This document shows positions 46,010 to 56,439 of a stretch of DNA of 64,000 bases, piece by piece. The DNA is from Blasia pusilla (taxonomy: Eukaryota; Marchantiophyta; Marchantiopsida; Blasiales), in NCBI GenBank assembly GCA_050084515.1, contig CM114272.1, positions 9,796,001 through 9,860,000 of the forward strand. The letters run 5' to 3'. Numbering within the stretch: position 1 is the first letter of the stretch; the number at the start of each line of letters is the position of its first letter. The notes beneath the pieces were generated by a model. That model was not told where the DNA came from, did not search any database, and was given only the letters and a program-made list of their open reading frames with translations. A program made the position numbers and the translations under genes.

Positions 46010-47012
46010 TTCCAAATGGTACCATCATGACCCTCTAAAATAAGGACTCATGGAGGTAAAATCTCTCGCACTCACAAAATAGTGCATCCTGCCATCATGT
46101 CCAATGTTGTTGGCGCTCTCTACTATAGGTAGACATAATCGCCAGGAGGGAATCGCCAAATCCATGGTCGATAGCCTCCTCCACGCGTAGTCGCATAGCT
46201 CAAAGTATCGTGATGCTGAGCGATAGCCAAGTTCTCAAACTCCATAGGCATGATTCTCCTCGTAGAACAGCTTGAATCCATACGTCTGGATCGTCAAGAT
46301 CAAGTACCTCAATCGTATCTTGTCAAATTGACGACGATAAGTATGGATCTCTCCCATAGAGCAAGAAATATGGTAAAAATGATGCCAAGGATGCCTGCCA
46401 ATTGAAGCGGTAACCCATCGCCAACCACGAAAATTTTAGGTCCCAATCTTCCAAGTGTCCTCTCTGCAGTCCATACTTGCGCAATCCTCTCTTCATTGTT
46501 TGCACAACTCTCTCTGCCAAACCATCTGCCTCCGGATGATCTTGAGAAGTCGTACAATGATCTATCAGTGCCTGATCACACAAGGCCTGAAAGTCACCCC
46601 TTAACTCAGTACCCTAATCCGTCAATACCTCTGTTGGTGCGCCGAAGTGACTAAGCACTCTATCAAGAAATGCATAAGCTGCTCCCTCACTCGACCTATC
46701 CAGAAATGCTACCAACTCAATCTACTTGGAGAAGTGCTCCACCATGACCAACACGTACCAACTATTGTGTCTTGTCAATGGTAAAGGTCCTACAAAGTCT
46801 AAACTCCAGCGATACCCTAACCCCATGATCGGTAAAGGATGCAAGTGTGGTGTCGAAGCATTGAATGATGCCCGCACCCTATCACATACAATGCATCTGG
46901 CTACAAACTGCTGAACATCAATCTGCATACCACGCCACCAATACTGAATCTGAATCAAGCTATATGTACGCTTGACTCCAAAATGCCCTAACTCCTCGTG
47001 AGCATGTCTCAC
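46010..47012 (-). pseudogene. Ty3/gypsy integrase
   Basis: The frame from 47,012 has the HHCC zinc region ('HAHEELGHFGVKRTYSLIQ', 'CIVCDRVR') and the start of the core 'YRWSLDFVGPLPLT'. After frame breaks the core continues with 'LTDYGTE' (about 46,620) and 'DHPEADGLAERVVQTMKRG' (46,583-46,500), so the D, D, E triad is present. 'FSWLAMGYRFN' and 'GRDPYL' follow. The C-terminal part leads into the PHD finger. The enzyme joins the cDNA to the host chromosome. Confidence 0.9.
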
Positions 47013-47152
47013 AACTCATGCTTGCTGCAAAGGATGCGGCACCATCTGCACTTGTCCATCCTCCCAAACTCAAAGCACATGCGTCCCCTCCCACCTCAAT
47101 CTCCTGGCTTGCTGTAGGACTCGATCTTGCTCTCTAGCACCCGCTGTGCTTG

Positions 47153-47890
47153 CTAAGACACTAGCGAGCACAGTGGATGCAGGTACTCCAAGACCATCTC
47201 ATCGTCGTGGATATCTCCAGTCCATGTCAACTCCTCACTAGCATATGGATCTGAGGACTCACCATCCAACCTCCCTCCTGGAGTGGATGCCTCGTGCTGA
47301 CCTGACATAGCCAACACACACAGATAGGTAGATACATGCCAACCCGGCACCATCTCCTCATCACTCTCACCATGCCACCGCGCTCCAGTTGCATCGCTCT
47401 GGCTCGTGCATGGGTTACGGCTCAACTCGTCTACACCCTGGTTTAGATGTCTGGGGTGATGGACAACCTGAAAATCATACTCCTGCAACAGGAGTGACCA
47501 TTTGGCAACTTCCCTGTAAGCTTGTCAGACTCCATCAACCATCTGAGTGGCTGATGATCAGTGATGAGCGTGAAAGGGTTCCGCAACAAATAACATCTAA
47601 AATGGACCACTGCCCACACTGTAGCTAAGCACTCCCCCTCATAGGAACTGTACTTTGCCTCCGCAATGTTGTTTGAGCAACTCACATATGCCACTATGAA
47701 CTCCTTCCCCTCATCATCTCTCCGAGTGAGCACCCCTCCTAACCCCAACATACTCCAGTTCGTATGTAAGTGGAACGGACGACCACGCATAGGTCTCCTC
47801 AAAATGGGCAAAGACGTCAACCTATCCTTGAGCTCCTGAAATGCTTGCTCCTGATCATCTCCCCAAAACCACTCCTTGGTCCAACCTAGT
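47153..47890 (-). pseudogene. Ty3/gypsy RNase H and linker
   Basis: The frame 47,820-47,443 has 'HTNWSMLGLGGVLTRRDDEG', 'AEAKYSSYEGECLATVWAV' and 'PFTLITDHQPLRWLM', the RNase H pattern of Ty3/gypsy elements. It changes frame near 47,490 into 'YDFQVVHHPRHLNQGVDELS', the usual end of RNase H. A linker of about 90 residues rich in acidic residues and alanine then leads to the integrase. Confidence 0.9.
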
Positions 47891-47899
47891 CAGCAAAGT

Positions 47900-48830
47900 C
47901 AGTGCCTTCGCAATCGCACTAAAGCCCTTCACGTATCGTCCATAGTAGTTCGCCAATCCCATGAAAACTTGAACTCGACTCACATATGTAGGGCAGGGAA
48001 ATGCGCGCTATGGCCTCCATGTTTTTCTGCTGAACTCCAATACCCCCTAGATAAATGGTGTGTCCAAGGTAATTGATCTGGTCGTGGAAGAACCTGCACT
48101 TGCCTGGATGTAACTTCAGCCCATGTAACTGCAATCGTCGAAACACCTCCTGCAGATGTCTCTTATGCTCCTCAACCATGGCACTGAAGATAATAATGTC
48201 ATCAATGTACCATCTTGCATGACCCAAAGCAGCCAAAATCCTATGCATAACTCGCCGAAAACCCGCACGGGCGTTTTTCAACCCAAATGGTAAGAACCGC
48301 CATTGGTACAAATAATCCTTCTCGAAAGGATCTATCCCCCAAAATGTTGTCTTCTCCCTATTCTCCAATCGGATGGGCAATTGATGATAGCCAACACCAA
48401 GATCCAAACAACTCAAGATCCCTGCATGCCCCACCGCATCAAAGATCTCCTCGGGAGTAAGCATAGCATAGCAATCGGCCTTTGTATGCCGATTGATAGG
48501 ACGGTAATCCCCACACGTCCGCCTATCGGTCCACTGGCATGCATGTCCTTCTTAGCCGGCATAACTGTGGCAGATGCATACTCTCCAAGTGATCTCTCCA
48601 CCAGTCTAGCGTCAGCCAAGTCTCGACTCCTACTCTGAATCAAGGCTTGCTCCATGTCAAAATACCTGTAGGGTCATCGGAAGATAGGAGTATCACTATC
48701 CAACTCGATCCAAATACCTGGACGCTTGAGTGTACCCAAGTCGTGCATATTATATGCAAAATAGCCCCTGAATCTCTACAAGAATTGCAACACTTGTCTC
48801 CTCTCCGCTCTTGTCAACCTAGGACCAATC
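47900..48830 (-). pseudogene. Ty3/gypsy reverse transcriptase
   Basis: Starts with 'LTRAERRQVLQFL' (about 48,825) and 'TPIFRRPYRYFDMEQALI', then 'GEYASATVMPAKKDMH' (about 48,600-48,550). 'CGDYRPINRHTKAD' can be read in another frame near 48,500. The frame 48,464-47,919 gives the palm 'LSCLDLGVGYHQLPIRLEN', 'FLPFGLKNARAGFRRVM' and the catalytic 'YIDDIIIFS' (48,209-48,183). The thumb follows: 'LKLHPGKCRFFHDQINYLG'. Catalytic aspartates are intact, but three or more frame breaks disable this copy. Confidence 0.95.
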
Positions 48831-49127
48831 ACCGGCTCTCAAGTCTCTCTCGTGACCTCTGGAGAAGAGGAAGGTGGTGGTTGCTAACTAGCAACCTCTG
48901 GAGCAGCAACATGCGCTCCCAACTCAGACACCAACTCTCTAGGCACTCCACTATGTCCTACATGAGCAAAATGAACTCCCATCTCTCTATGCTCTCGTGA
49001 CATATCCCATGAAGTCCATGGATGCCTCTCCATCACCATCGCGCCCCTAGTCAGTGTCTCACCCATCCCGGTAGACGCTGTGCTGCAAAGTGGACGTAAT
49101 GTCACAGACGCCTCTCGCATCTGTCAT

Positions 49128-49806
49128 TGCTCAGCCAAACCAAGACTGAATACCCAAGTAAGATAGTTCAAGTCCATAGCCTGACCCAATACCTGTCTGC
49201 GGGATGCCTCTGCCATCATAGGCACTGCCGTCGTACCTGTAGAGAATCCTATAGCTCGCTCTCACTTGTCGGCATTGGGCTCCACCAATGTATGTGCTTG
49301 CTCATCCCATATCATGCCTGGTCCTCCGTGACAAAAAGCATGAGATGCCGAAAAACTCACCAACGTAGGCAATGCTGCCCTCTACTGGCCCAATGGGACG
49401 TTCTCCAAAATGTAAGTTGGAGAACATCGTTGGGTAGTCTGCAAGTGTCGAAGAACTCGCAACATATCCAAAAATTGGTCGACCTCGGGTCTTGCAAACC
49501 AAGTCTCCGACCCGCCAAAGAATGACCCTGATATGGCCACCCTACCACCACCAAGTGTATTGGACCAACCCTATCTAGATCTAGCACCCCCAACAGCGAA
49601 ATGTCGGTTGGCAATACATGATGATATCCCTTGACTGCAAACACTAGCAATAACTAAGGATACTGCTGGACTAGTCTCGACACATGATGTAATGAGACTC
49701 TACATGCAGTCTCATCCCTCTCAACATACAAGTACTGATGTACTCGTACTTCGGCCTGCAACACTGCAACCAACGCTTTACTAATCCCTCCAAAGTATAC
49801 ATACAT
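49128..49806 (-). pseudogene. C5 cytosine DNA methyltransferase domain in a retrotransposon
   Basis: Conserved blocks of C5 methyltransferases occur in the right order on the minus strand: motif I 'VYFGGISKALVAVLQA' (SAM binding, about 49,800-49,755), motif II region 'YVERDETACRVSLHHV', and motif IV 'VVVGWPYQGHSLAG' (about 49,545). In motif IV the catalytic Pro-Cys reads Pro-Tyr. 'GLQDPRSTNFW' follows, then after a frameshift 'YILENVPLG' (motif VI). The C-terminal 'LPTLVSFSASHAF', 'ERAIGFSTGTTA' (motif IX type) and 'RRQVLGQAMDLNYLTW' (motif X) close the domain. Stops occur after 'VQQYP', after 'ENVPLGQ', before 'ERAIGF' and after 'GLAEQ'. The distance from ENV to the C-terminal blocks is short, so much of the target-recognition domain seems deleted. 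Protease lies upstream and RT downstream in the same direction. Confidence 0.8.
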
Positions 49807-49999
49807 CCTCCTCGGGATACTGCCACACAATTGGTGTGGTGTCAACGTCTCCACTCCTAGAGCACGTGGCCACTTTGTCCCGTCTCGCTCTAGAACATAG
49901 GCTTGGCTCCACGCCTGCCTCATGAGCTCGTCTGCTCTCCTTTGCAAATCGATGCTCGTCCCCCATAAAGCTGAAGAAGCATCGCCACCAGATGTAGCC

Positions 50000-50307
50000 A
50001 TGCTCGTCATTACATGCCACTTCTCAGGACTATCCTCTACATCAGCCTTTCCCTCCACTAAATCTCTAGGCCAACATAATGTGCCACAATAAGCAACAAC
50101 TGTTGTGGTCGACCCTCGGAGTGAACCATCAAGTCTCCTTGCATATTGCACAGGTAGCTGGCTGGCTTGTCCCTCACCTGACTGCCAACTTGGTCGATAG
50201 GTGGATGTCTCCTCCCAAAAGTCAAGTGTGAACCCTAGAGGATACAATACGGTAGCCCCTACCAAAACATCATAAGACTCGGCCACTGTCACAACCGCTC
50301 TCGTCCG
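50000..50307 (-). pseudogene. Protease end and spacer of the Ty3/gypsy polyprotein
   Basis: Near 50,300-50,215 the frame reads 'VTVAESYDVLVGATVLYPLGF', which resembles the end of a retropepsin domain (YDvLiG...L...GF.ldf) in Ty3/gypsy elements. The DSG/DTG active-site part would lie upstream but is cut off by the LTR-like tract starting at 50,308. A Ser/Thr/Arg-rich spacer then leads to the methyltransferase domain in the same frame. Confidence 0.55.
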
Positions 50308-51070
50308 TGTTGTGCGCATACACATCGCTATACAACATGCATTGTTGTCGACAAACATACATACAAACACGTACGATCCCATGCTAACTCATGACATCCA
50401 AACAAGGAGACAAGAAGTACCAAAATATCTCCAATAAATCAAGTAGATCTAACACTATAGCTCTCAAATGTGTGCTCTCTCACATGTCTCTCTCAATGTC
50501 AAACCAAACCCACTCTCCTAATGAGATGCTTGGGTTATACTCACAAGGCAAGGGACCATAGCTCCGCCACCTCGTGCCAAGAGGTTTAACAAAGAGAGAA
50601 TGAGTTCTCAAGCTCTCTCTCCTTGAGGTATACCCCCTTCCCTCTCCCAAGCTCTCTCCTCGATAACCTATGCTCGCAGATCACTTCCTTGGTTCTTGAC
50701 CTGTTGTAGGGGGTCAAGGGCCACTTTCCAAAGTGGAAAGTCAACTCTACCAAACATAGAAACTTACCCAAAATAGTAAATGTCTCTATATGGCTCCAAA
50801 TGAGCCGAAACAAAGGGGAAACATGCTCTCTCAAGTTTCTCAGGACCTCAACTGGTCATCCTCGGCCTCCTAAGCCTATCCTCCTCTACTCGCAAAGACG
50901 CTCTACCAGATCTCTCCGATATATCCTAAAAATTCATGATAGTTGTCGTGCGCATACACATCGCTACAAAACATATATCGCTCTCGACAAATATACACAC
51001 AAATATGCACAATCCCATGCTAACTCATGGCATCCAAACAATGAGACAAGAAGTACCAAAATATCTCCAA
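50308..51070 (-). repeat. LTR-like tract between two Ty3/gypsy elements
   Basis: The layout is block-spacer-block: block copies at 50,308-50,430 and 50,943-51,070 (both with 'atacacatcgct', 'atcccatgctaactcatg' and 'aaaatatctccaa') and a spacer of about 510 bp. The high-coordinate copy abuts a minus-strand purine tract ('ggcccccctagctag' on plus). The first block plus spacer also match the chromovirus LTRs at 11,207 and 14,786. It serves as 5' LTR of the lower element and 3' LTR of the upper one. Confidence 0.6.
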
Positions 51071-51199
51071 TGGCCCCCCTAGCTAGTGGTTAGGTCCCTC
51101 TAACTCTAGATAGCCATCTATCCCTACCTACCATGACACACATCTTTCAGACGCTAAGAGAAAAATGGCTCGGTGCTCATGTGGCCCATTCGTTATTCG

Positions 51200-53435
51200 C
51201 CTCCTTGTCATCCATTTCATAGACGCAAGTCGGAATCTAGAACTACCTACTCTATGTACATCTGGGACACATCCATCATCCCTAAGGAACCCTAGTAAGA
51301 GGTGGCGTTTGACATGCCATATGCCATCCTCTCGAACACCCATCATAGAATAGCATAGTGATTGTACGACAAGCGGAACCACACAACATACACCGCAAGC
51401 CTGCAAGAACTACTGCTAAGCTCGGATCAATTGTACCGACAATGTCCGGAAGATGACATGGCGCACGATTACGCACATGGTCCTTCCAAACCATACCATC
51501 GCGTTCCTCCAATAAGAGAACATCAGATGGAAAAACCTCACGCACTCTCAAGATGGTGGGCTCTGTAGTCACATTCAACATCGTAGATACCGTCTGCTGC
51601 AAGTAGACATAGTCTCCCTGATGAAACCTTCGGATAGTAGGTAACCACCTCCTCGAATAGTTGCGTACCTCAATGTATCCCGATGCTACGCAATCGCCAA
51701 GTTCTCACATGCCATGGGCATCACTCTCCAAAATATTTCGGCCCTTTGAGAATATGCTCGCATCCATACATCAGGGTCATCAAGGTGCAACATCTCACCA
51801 ACATCTCGACAAATGTCCGCACGTAAATCTGGCTCTAGGCCATATAAAAACAAGTACGGGGAGAAAGTCGCTAAGGATGCTTGCATGCTAAATCTGTATC
51901 CCATTGCCAACCACGGAACTTGGAGGTCCCAATCTCCTAGGTGACCTCTCTGCAAGCCATACTTGCATAATCCTCTCTTCATTATCTGCACGACGCGCTC
52001 CGCTAGTCCATCCCCTTCAGGATGATTTGCAAAGTAGTGCACTGGTCAATCAACGGCTGATCACACAAGGCTTGAAACTCCCCGCGAAACTCTGTACCCT
52101 TGTCTGTCAACACCTCAGCTAGTGCACTATAATGACTCAACACTCAATCTAGGACGGCATACGCTACTCCCTCACTCGCTTTGTTTTGCAATGCAACCAA
52201 CTCTATCCACTTCGAGAAGTGCTCAACCATCACCAATACATAACGACTATGGCGCTCTGTTAAAGGTAAAGGTCTTGCAAAATCCAAACTCCATCTATAG
52301 CCTAAACCCATGATCATAAGTGGATGCAACTGTGGAGTCGGAGCATTGAACAATGCTCGGACTTGATCACACACCATGCACCTGGCAACAAAGTGCTGAA
52401 CGTCAGTCTGCATGCCTCACCATCACCATTGTATCTGGAGCAAGGTGTACGTCCACTTCACTCCAAAATGATCCAACTCCTCGTTGGCATGACGTATCCA
52501 ACGTGCTCTCTGCAAAGGATGAGGCACTACACGCACTCTACCATCCTCCCAAACTTGCAACATATGTGTTTCCTACCACTGGAACCGTCTGGCTCGCTGT
52601 AGGATTTGATCTCGCTCTCTAGCACCCACTGTGCTCGCAACGCTGCCAATACGCAGGTACTCCAAGACCATTCCATCGTCGTGAATATTTTGGCCACCTG
52701 TTTTCTCCTCACCGGCCTCTTGATCTAAGGACTCTCCATCAGACCTTGCCATCAAAGTCTCAACAATCTGGCTCTCCACAGCCAACAAGCCTAAATAGGC
52801 TGATACGTGCCATCTTGGCACCAACTCCTCATCACTCTCACCATGCCAACGAGCTCCAATTGCATCTCGCTAATAGGGGCATGGGCTCAAACCATCTGCA
52901 TCCGGGTTGAGCATCCTAGATCTATGCACCACATGGAAATCATACTCCCGCAACAAAAGAGCCCACCTTGCAAGCTTGTGGGACTCCATAAACCACTTAA
53001 GTGGTTGATGATCAATAATGATGGTAAAGGGGTTGCCAAATACATAACACATGAAATGTGCGACAGCCCACACTACAACCAAGCACTCATCCTCATACGA
53101 GCTATACTTTGCCTCTACAGTGTTATTCGAGCAACTAGCGTAAGCCACCATGAACTCTCTACCATCGTCGTCATGTTGGATGAGCATGGCTCCAAGCCCC
53201 AACATGCTCCAATCGATATGCAACTTGAAACGACGCCCCTCAATCGATTGGTCTCCTCAATATGGGCGCGGATGTCAATCTATCCTTGAGCAGCTAAAAT
53301 GCTCTCTCCTACTCATCCCCCAAATGCCACTCCTGATCCACCTTGGTTAGCAAGGTCAACGGCTTTGCAATCAAACTAAAACCCTTGACGTACCGTCGAT
53401 AGAAGTTTGCCAATCCCATGAATGCAACGTAGGAA
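51200..53435 (-). mobile_element. Second copy of the PHD Ty3/gypsy family, 5' truncated
   Basis: Minus-strand order: RT thumb and connection (53,435-53,305, 'MGLANFYRRYVKGFSLIAK'), RNase H (53,223-52,870, 'HIDWSMLGLGAMLIQHDDDG', 'EAKYSSYEDECLVVVWAV'), linker, integrase (about 52,570-51,480, with 'HPEGDGLAERVVQIMKRG' at about 52,025) and PHD finger. It begins abruptly near 53,435 within the RT, so RT palm, methyltransferase, protease, gag and 5' LTR are missing. Its frames are longer than in the neighbouring copy, but stops remain. Confidence 0.85.
51252..51395 (-). pseudogene. PHD finger of the second Ty3/gypsy copy
   Basis: Reads 'RCMLCGSACRTITMLFYDGC', 'GWHMACQTPPLTRVP', then two stops around 'WMCPRC'. 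Compared with the copy at 45.8 kb, one zinc ligand is changed (CDGC to YDGC). Its presence in the same place in two independently decayed copies shows that the PHD finger belongs to the element family and is not a chance neighbour. The upstream 'TILRVREVFPSDVLLLEE' segment joins it to the integrase in one frame. Confidence 0.85.
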
Positions 53436-53597
53436 TGATGCGCCACCAAAGAGAAAAGTAGAGAACAAAATCTTGGAAAGAAGAGAAAGTAGAGAACAAA
53501 ACTAATCTCACAATAAAACCCCGACGACTCTAAGGCACAAAGAGTTGAAGCCATTTTTTTTATTAATCAAATAGCATCCCGCCTCCGTAGAAAACTA

Positions 53598-55434
53598 ATG
53601 ATGGAGGATTTTAGGGGTGTTACCTCTACTACACCTAGGTATAGTGTGGGGTGGGAAGGATGGCAATATTCTGTCTGTGTTCTTCCTAATGGTGATCTGT
53701 ATGGCTTTGGAGACCAAGATGCATGTCATGTTGGGAAGAAACGAGTTAATCCATTGGATAGATGCTCAACTACTTGTGTCCTTGGAGATCAACATGTATC
53801 TCCGTCATACGTAAAAATTTCTGTAACCACTACAAATTTATGAGCATGGCTTGAAGTGGGATGATGTGAATAAGACTAGCAAGAAAAATTGGGTTGGGCT
53901 TCAACAAATTGCTTCAAAGCTTGTTTGTAGGATATGTTTGAGAAAATGGATGTTTGTCATGACAGAAGCCTAGGGACCCAACTATACTTGGAGGTTTGTG
54001 GTAATTACATCGATATTTTCTTCTCACGTAAGCATGACTTGAGGAGTCGTGTATTTTTGGCATCTAAAGTTTCGTGGTTTCTTTTTCTCTAGAGACTTTG
54101 GCTGAGACATGGTGATCATTCTATGACAGGGAGTGTAGAATCTATGACAAAGAAGAACATGATATCAATACAAGCTTTCCATGATATCAACATGTCTTGC
54201 CATTTTATTGTATTACTAATATGTGCTTTCCGTGACAAGTATCCATACTTGCAAGTTCCATTTCACCTTCTAGGATCTGACTGTTGTGAGATCTTCTTCA
54301 GCAAGGCACGTGGAACGAATGGCCATGAATGGAACTATGATTTTGGGTCTTTGTTGGATAGTGCAGTGGGATTGACTAGACTGGCTGACTTGGAATTTGG
54401 ACCAGAAGGATTAAAGATTGGCCGGTCTCACCCAAGCAAGATCATGTGTGGGGAACTCTCCATCCGTTAGGTATAGGAGAAGATGCTCCTAACATGTTTG
54501 ACTATTCATTAATTCAAACTAATGAGCTAGTAGTTGACGCCCTTAAAGAGGGTTTGGATGAAGCAATATCAATATTGAACATGTTGAATATGTCTCCTAG
54601 GTCCTCTTTGCCAACAGTTCAGAGGAGATGATGGTTGCATCCACAAGATGTGGAGGCAGAGACGTGGCCTGATTCTGTTGTTATGAATGAGGCAATTGCA
54701 TGTGATGACTTTGAGGATTCCTTAGAACACAGACCAACAACACGCCCTTGTCCATCCGAGGAGTCTAGTGTTGATGAAACAGAAGTTGATGACCCAATGC
54801 CAAGGGATTTCAATAGTCTTGATGCGTGGGAAAGTGATGCACCGGCCTTTCTTGAGTCTAGAGTGATTGGTGAGGACTTGGGTGAGGATGCAAATAACAA
54901 TCCATCCATAGAGACAGAAACATTGGGACATGAGGTAAGACATATATACAGTTCAATTTTGCATGAGTGCATAGATGTAGTTCCTCGTTAAGTTCTGCCT
55001 ACAGTGACATTTGAGGGCAAAATATATAGTAAAAGTCCACTCTCGTGAGTGATTGGGCCTGCAGTCCTTTCATTTCTAAAGATAGGCTAACACGGATGTC
55101 ACAGAAAACATATTACACTACATGTAGGGTAAAAGAACCAACTAATCTAGATTGCCCAACTTGTTATGTTGACATCGGAAGTGATATAGTTGTTTTGTTT
55201 GAGTCTACGATACAAGTTGGCCCTTCTACTCGATCAAGTAAGTCAAAGAAGAGAAAACAAAAAGAGCTAGATGAAAACAAAGTAGTCCCTATAAAGGGAG
55301 TTATGGTTAGGTCGCATCTATTCATCAAACAGAAATATGGTAGTCAATGGGATAGATGTAGATCTCCTATTAATCTTTTGGACCGGCTTGTCCCAAAAGA
55401 TGGGCAGATAGGTAGCGTCTGTCAGATATTGTGA
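53598..55434 (+). pseudogene. Unclassified transposase-like relic
   Basis: A chain of plus-strand frames with consistent coding sense. The first part has 'DLYGFGDQDACHVGKKRVNP' (53,700-53,750), resembling the 'D..H..KK.RN' block of some DNA-transposon proteins. The middle has 'VPFHLLGSDCCEIFFSKARG' and 'DFGSLLDSAVGLTRLADLEF' (54,258-54,400), like the 'l.tD..EnfFs' C-terminal block of such transposases. An acidic segment 'DDFEDSLEH', 'SSVDETEVDDPMP' (54,700-54,800) and a Lys-rich tail 'SSKSKKRKQKELDENKV' (55,245) follow. There are about six stops or frameshifts. It may be a P/THAP-like transposase or a host gene relic; I cannot name the family. Confidence 0.4.
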
Positions 55435-55731
55435 AATTGGTATCGGTGCTTAGGTAAGAGCAACACCTTGTTCACATATGATGTATGTGATGGCCAATAT
55501 ATTGATATTGAAATGGTGATTTCAAATGTGAGTTTGTGATGAAGCCAAGTCTTACATCTAGGTTATATGAATTAGATAACGGTGATCTACAAGTGGTCAA
55601 TGATTACATTCGCAATATGTCATCTTTTTCCAAGTGATGTGCATGTTAAAGTGTGAAGTCATTTTCTGAGATTATGATAGACTAGTTTTGGGAGGGGATA
55701 GGTTAGGGGGATGACGGCGTGGCCATATGAG

Positions 55732-56044
55732 CAAGGTTGCATGTGGACAAAGTCCGTGTCCGTGGACTTATGTCCGTCCTATGAAAGGACTTGTTTGTAT
55801 GGGCCCCACCTTTCCCTTCTTTCTCATTCCTCTTACTTGCCTTCGTGTTCCGTACTGCCCCATTTCTTCCTCCCTCCACCTCCACCTCCACTCCCTCCTC
55901 CCTCATTGATCCTCTCATCCTTGCCTTGCATCATGGACTAAAAGTGTGGGTTCCACCTCTTGGAACGCATGTCCATGGACATGTCCATACTTGTCCGTCC
56001 ATGTCCTTCCTAAGGAAGGACTTGTCCGTTTTTGTGCAATCATG
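55732..56044. mobile_element. hAT-like MITE, family A, 313 bp, with target duplication
   Basis: Starts CAAGGTTGCATGTGGAC and ends GTGCAATCATG. Flanking 8-mers CATATGAG (55,724-55,731) and CATACGAG (56,045-56,052) match at 7 of 8 positions, as expected for an hAT-type target duplication. The interior is nearly the same as in the copies at 3,846 and 61,585. It lies about 300 bp beyond the transposase-like relic and encodes nothing. Confidence 0.85.
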
Positions 56045-56439
56045 CATACGAGCATCTTGCTCATACTAAGGTTCAATTCCTCTCCGTCATAGGTGCAAAA
56101 GTAATGGGGAAAGTGAAAGTTGCACTAAATATTGAGTGAGTGGAAACATGCAAATAATTCCACCTCACGTATCATTACCATGTTTGGTAGTGGCTTGGGA
56201 ATTGCTGAGGGCTGTTATCAAGTGTAAAAACACAAGACTGCCACACGAAGGGGTACTTAATTTTACTTTCAAGCCCCTAAACAAATCAAGGACAAAAATT
56301 TACTTCACGAAATATAGGGTTCATAATTTTTTGAAACTTGCAGATTTAAAGTAAGTAAGGGGGAGGAATTTTTTTTGGACTTATAAGTTAGGAGTTTTCG
56401 ACCCCAAAACGTCATAGGTAATGTAGGAGGTATACATAG

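Larger units (their letters stand above)
44737..51070 (-). mobile_element. Ty3/gypsy element with DNA methyltransferase and PHD finger
   Basis: Minus-strand coding order, all in one direction: protease end (about 50,300-50,215), C5 DNA methyltransferase (49,806-49,128), RT (48,830-47,900), RNase H (47,890-47,440), linker, integrase (47,012-46,010) and PHD finger (45,920-45,780). LTR-like tracts lie at both ends (44,737-45,600 and 50,308-51,070). Gag and a primer-binding site are absent next to the upper LTR, so the 5' internal part is deleted. The upper LTR is also contiguous with the 3' end of a second element of the family (51,200-53,435), giving an LTR-internal-LTR-internal array. Confidence 0.75.

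Noticed and set aside
49128-49806. Host DNA methyltransferase pseudogene
   Set aside because: It is flanked by protease and RT of the same element in one direction and lacks the BAH, chromodomain or UBA parts of plant MET1, CMT or DRM enzymes.
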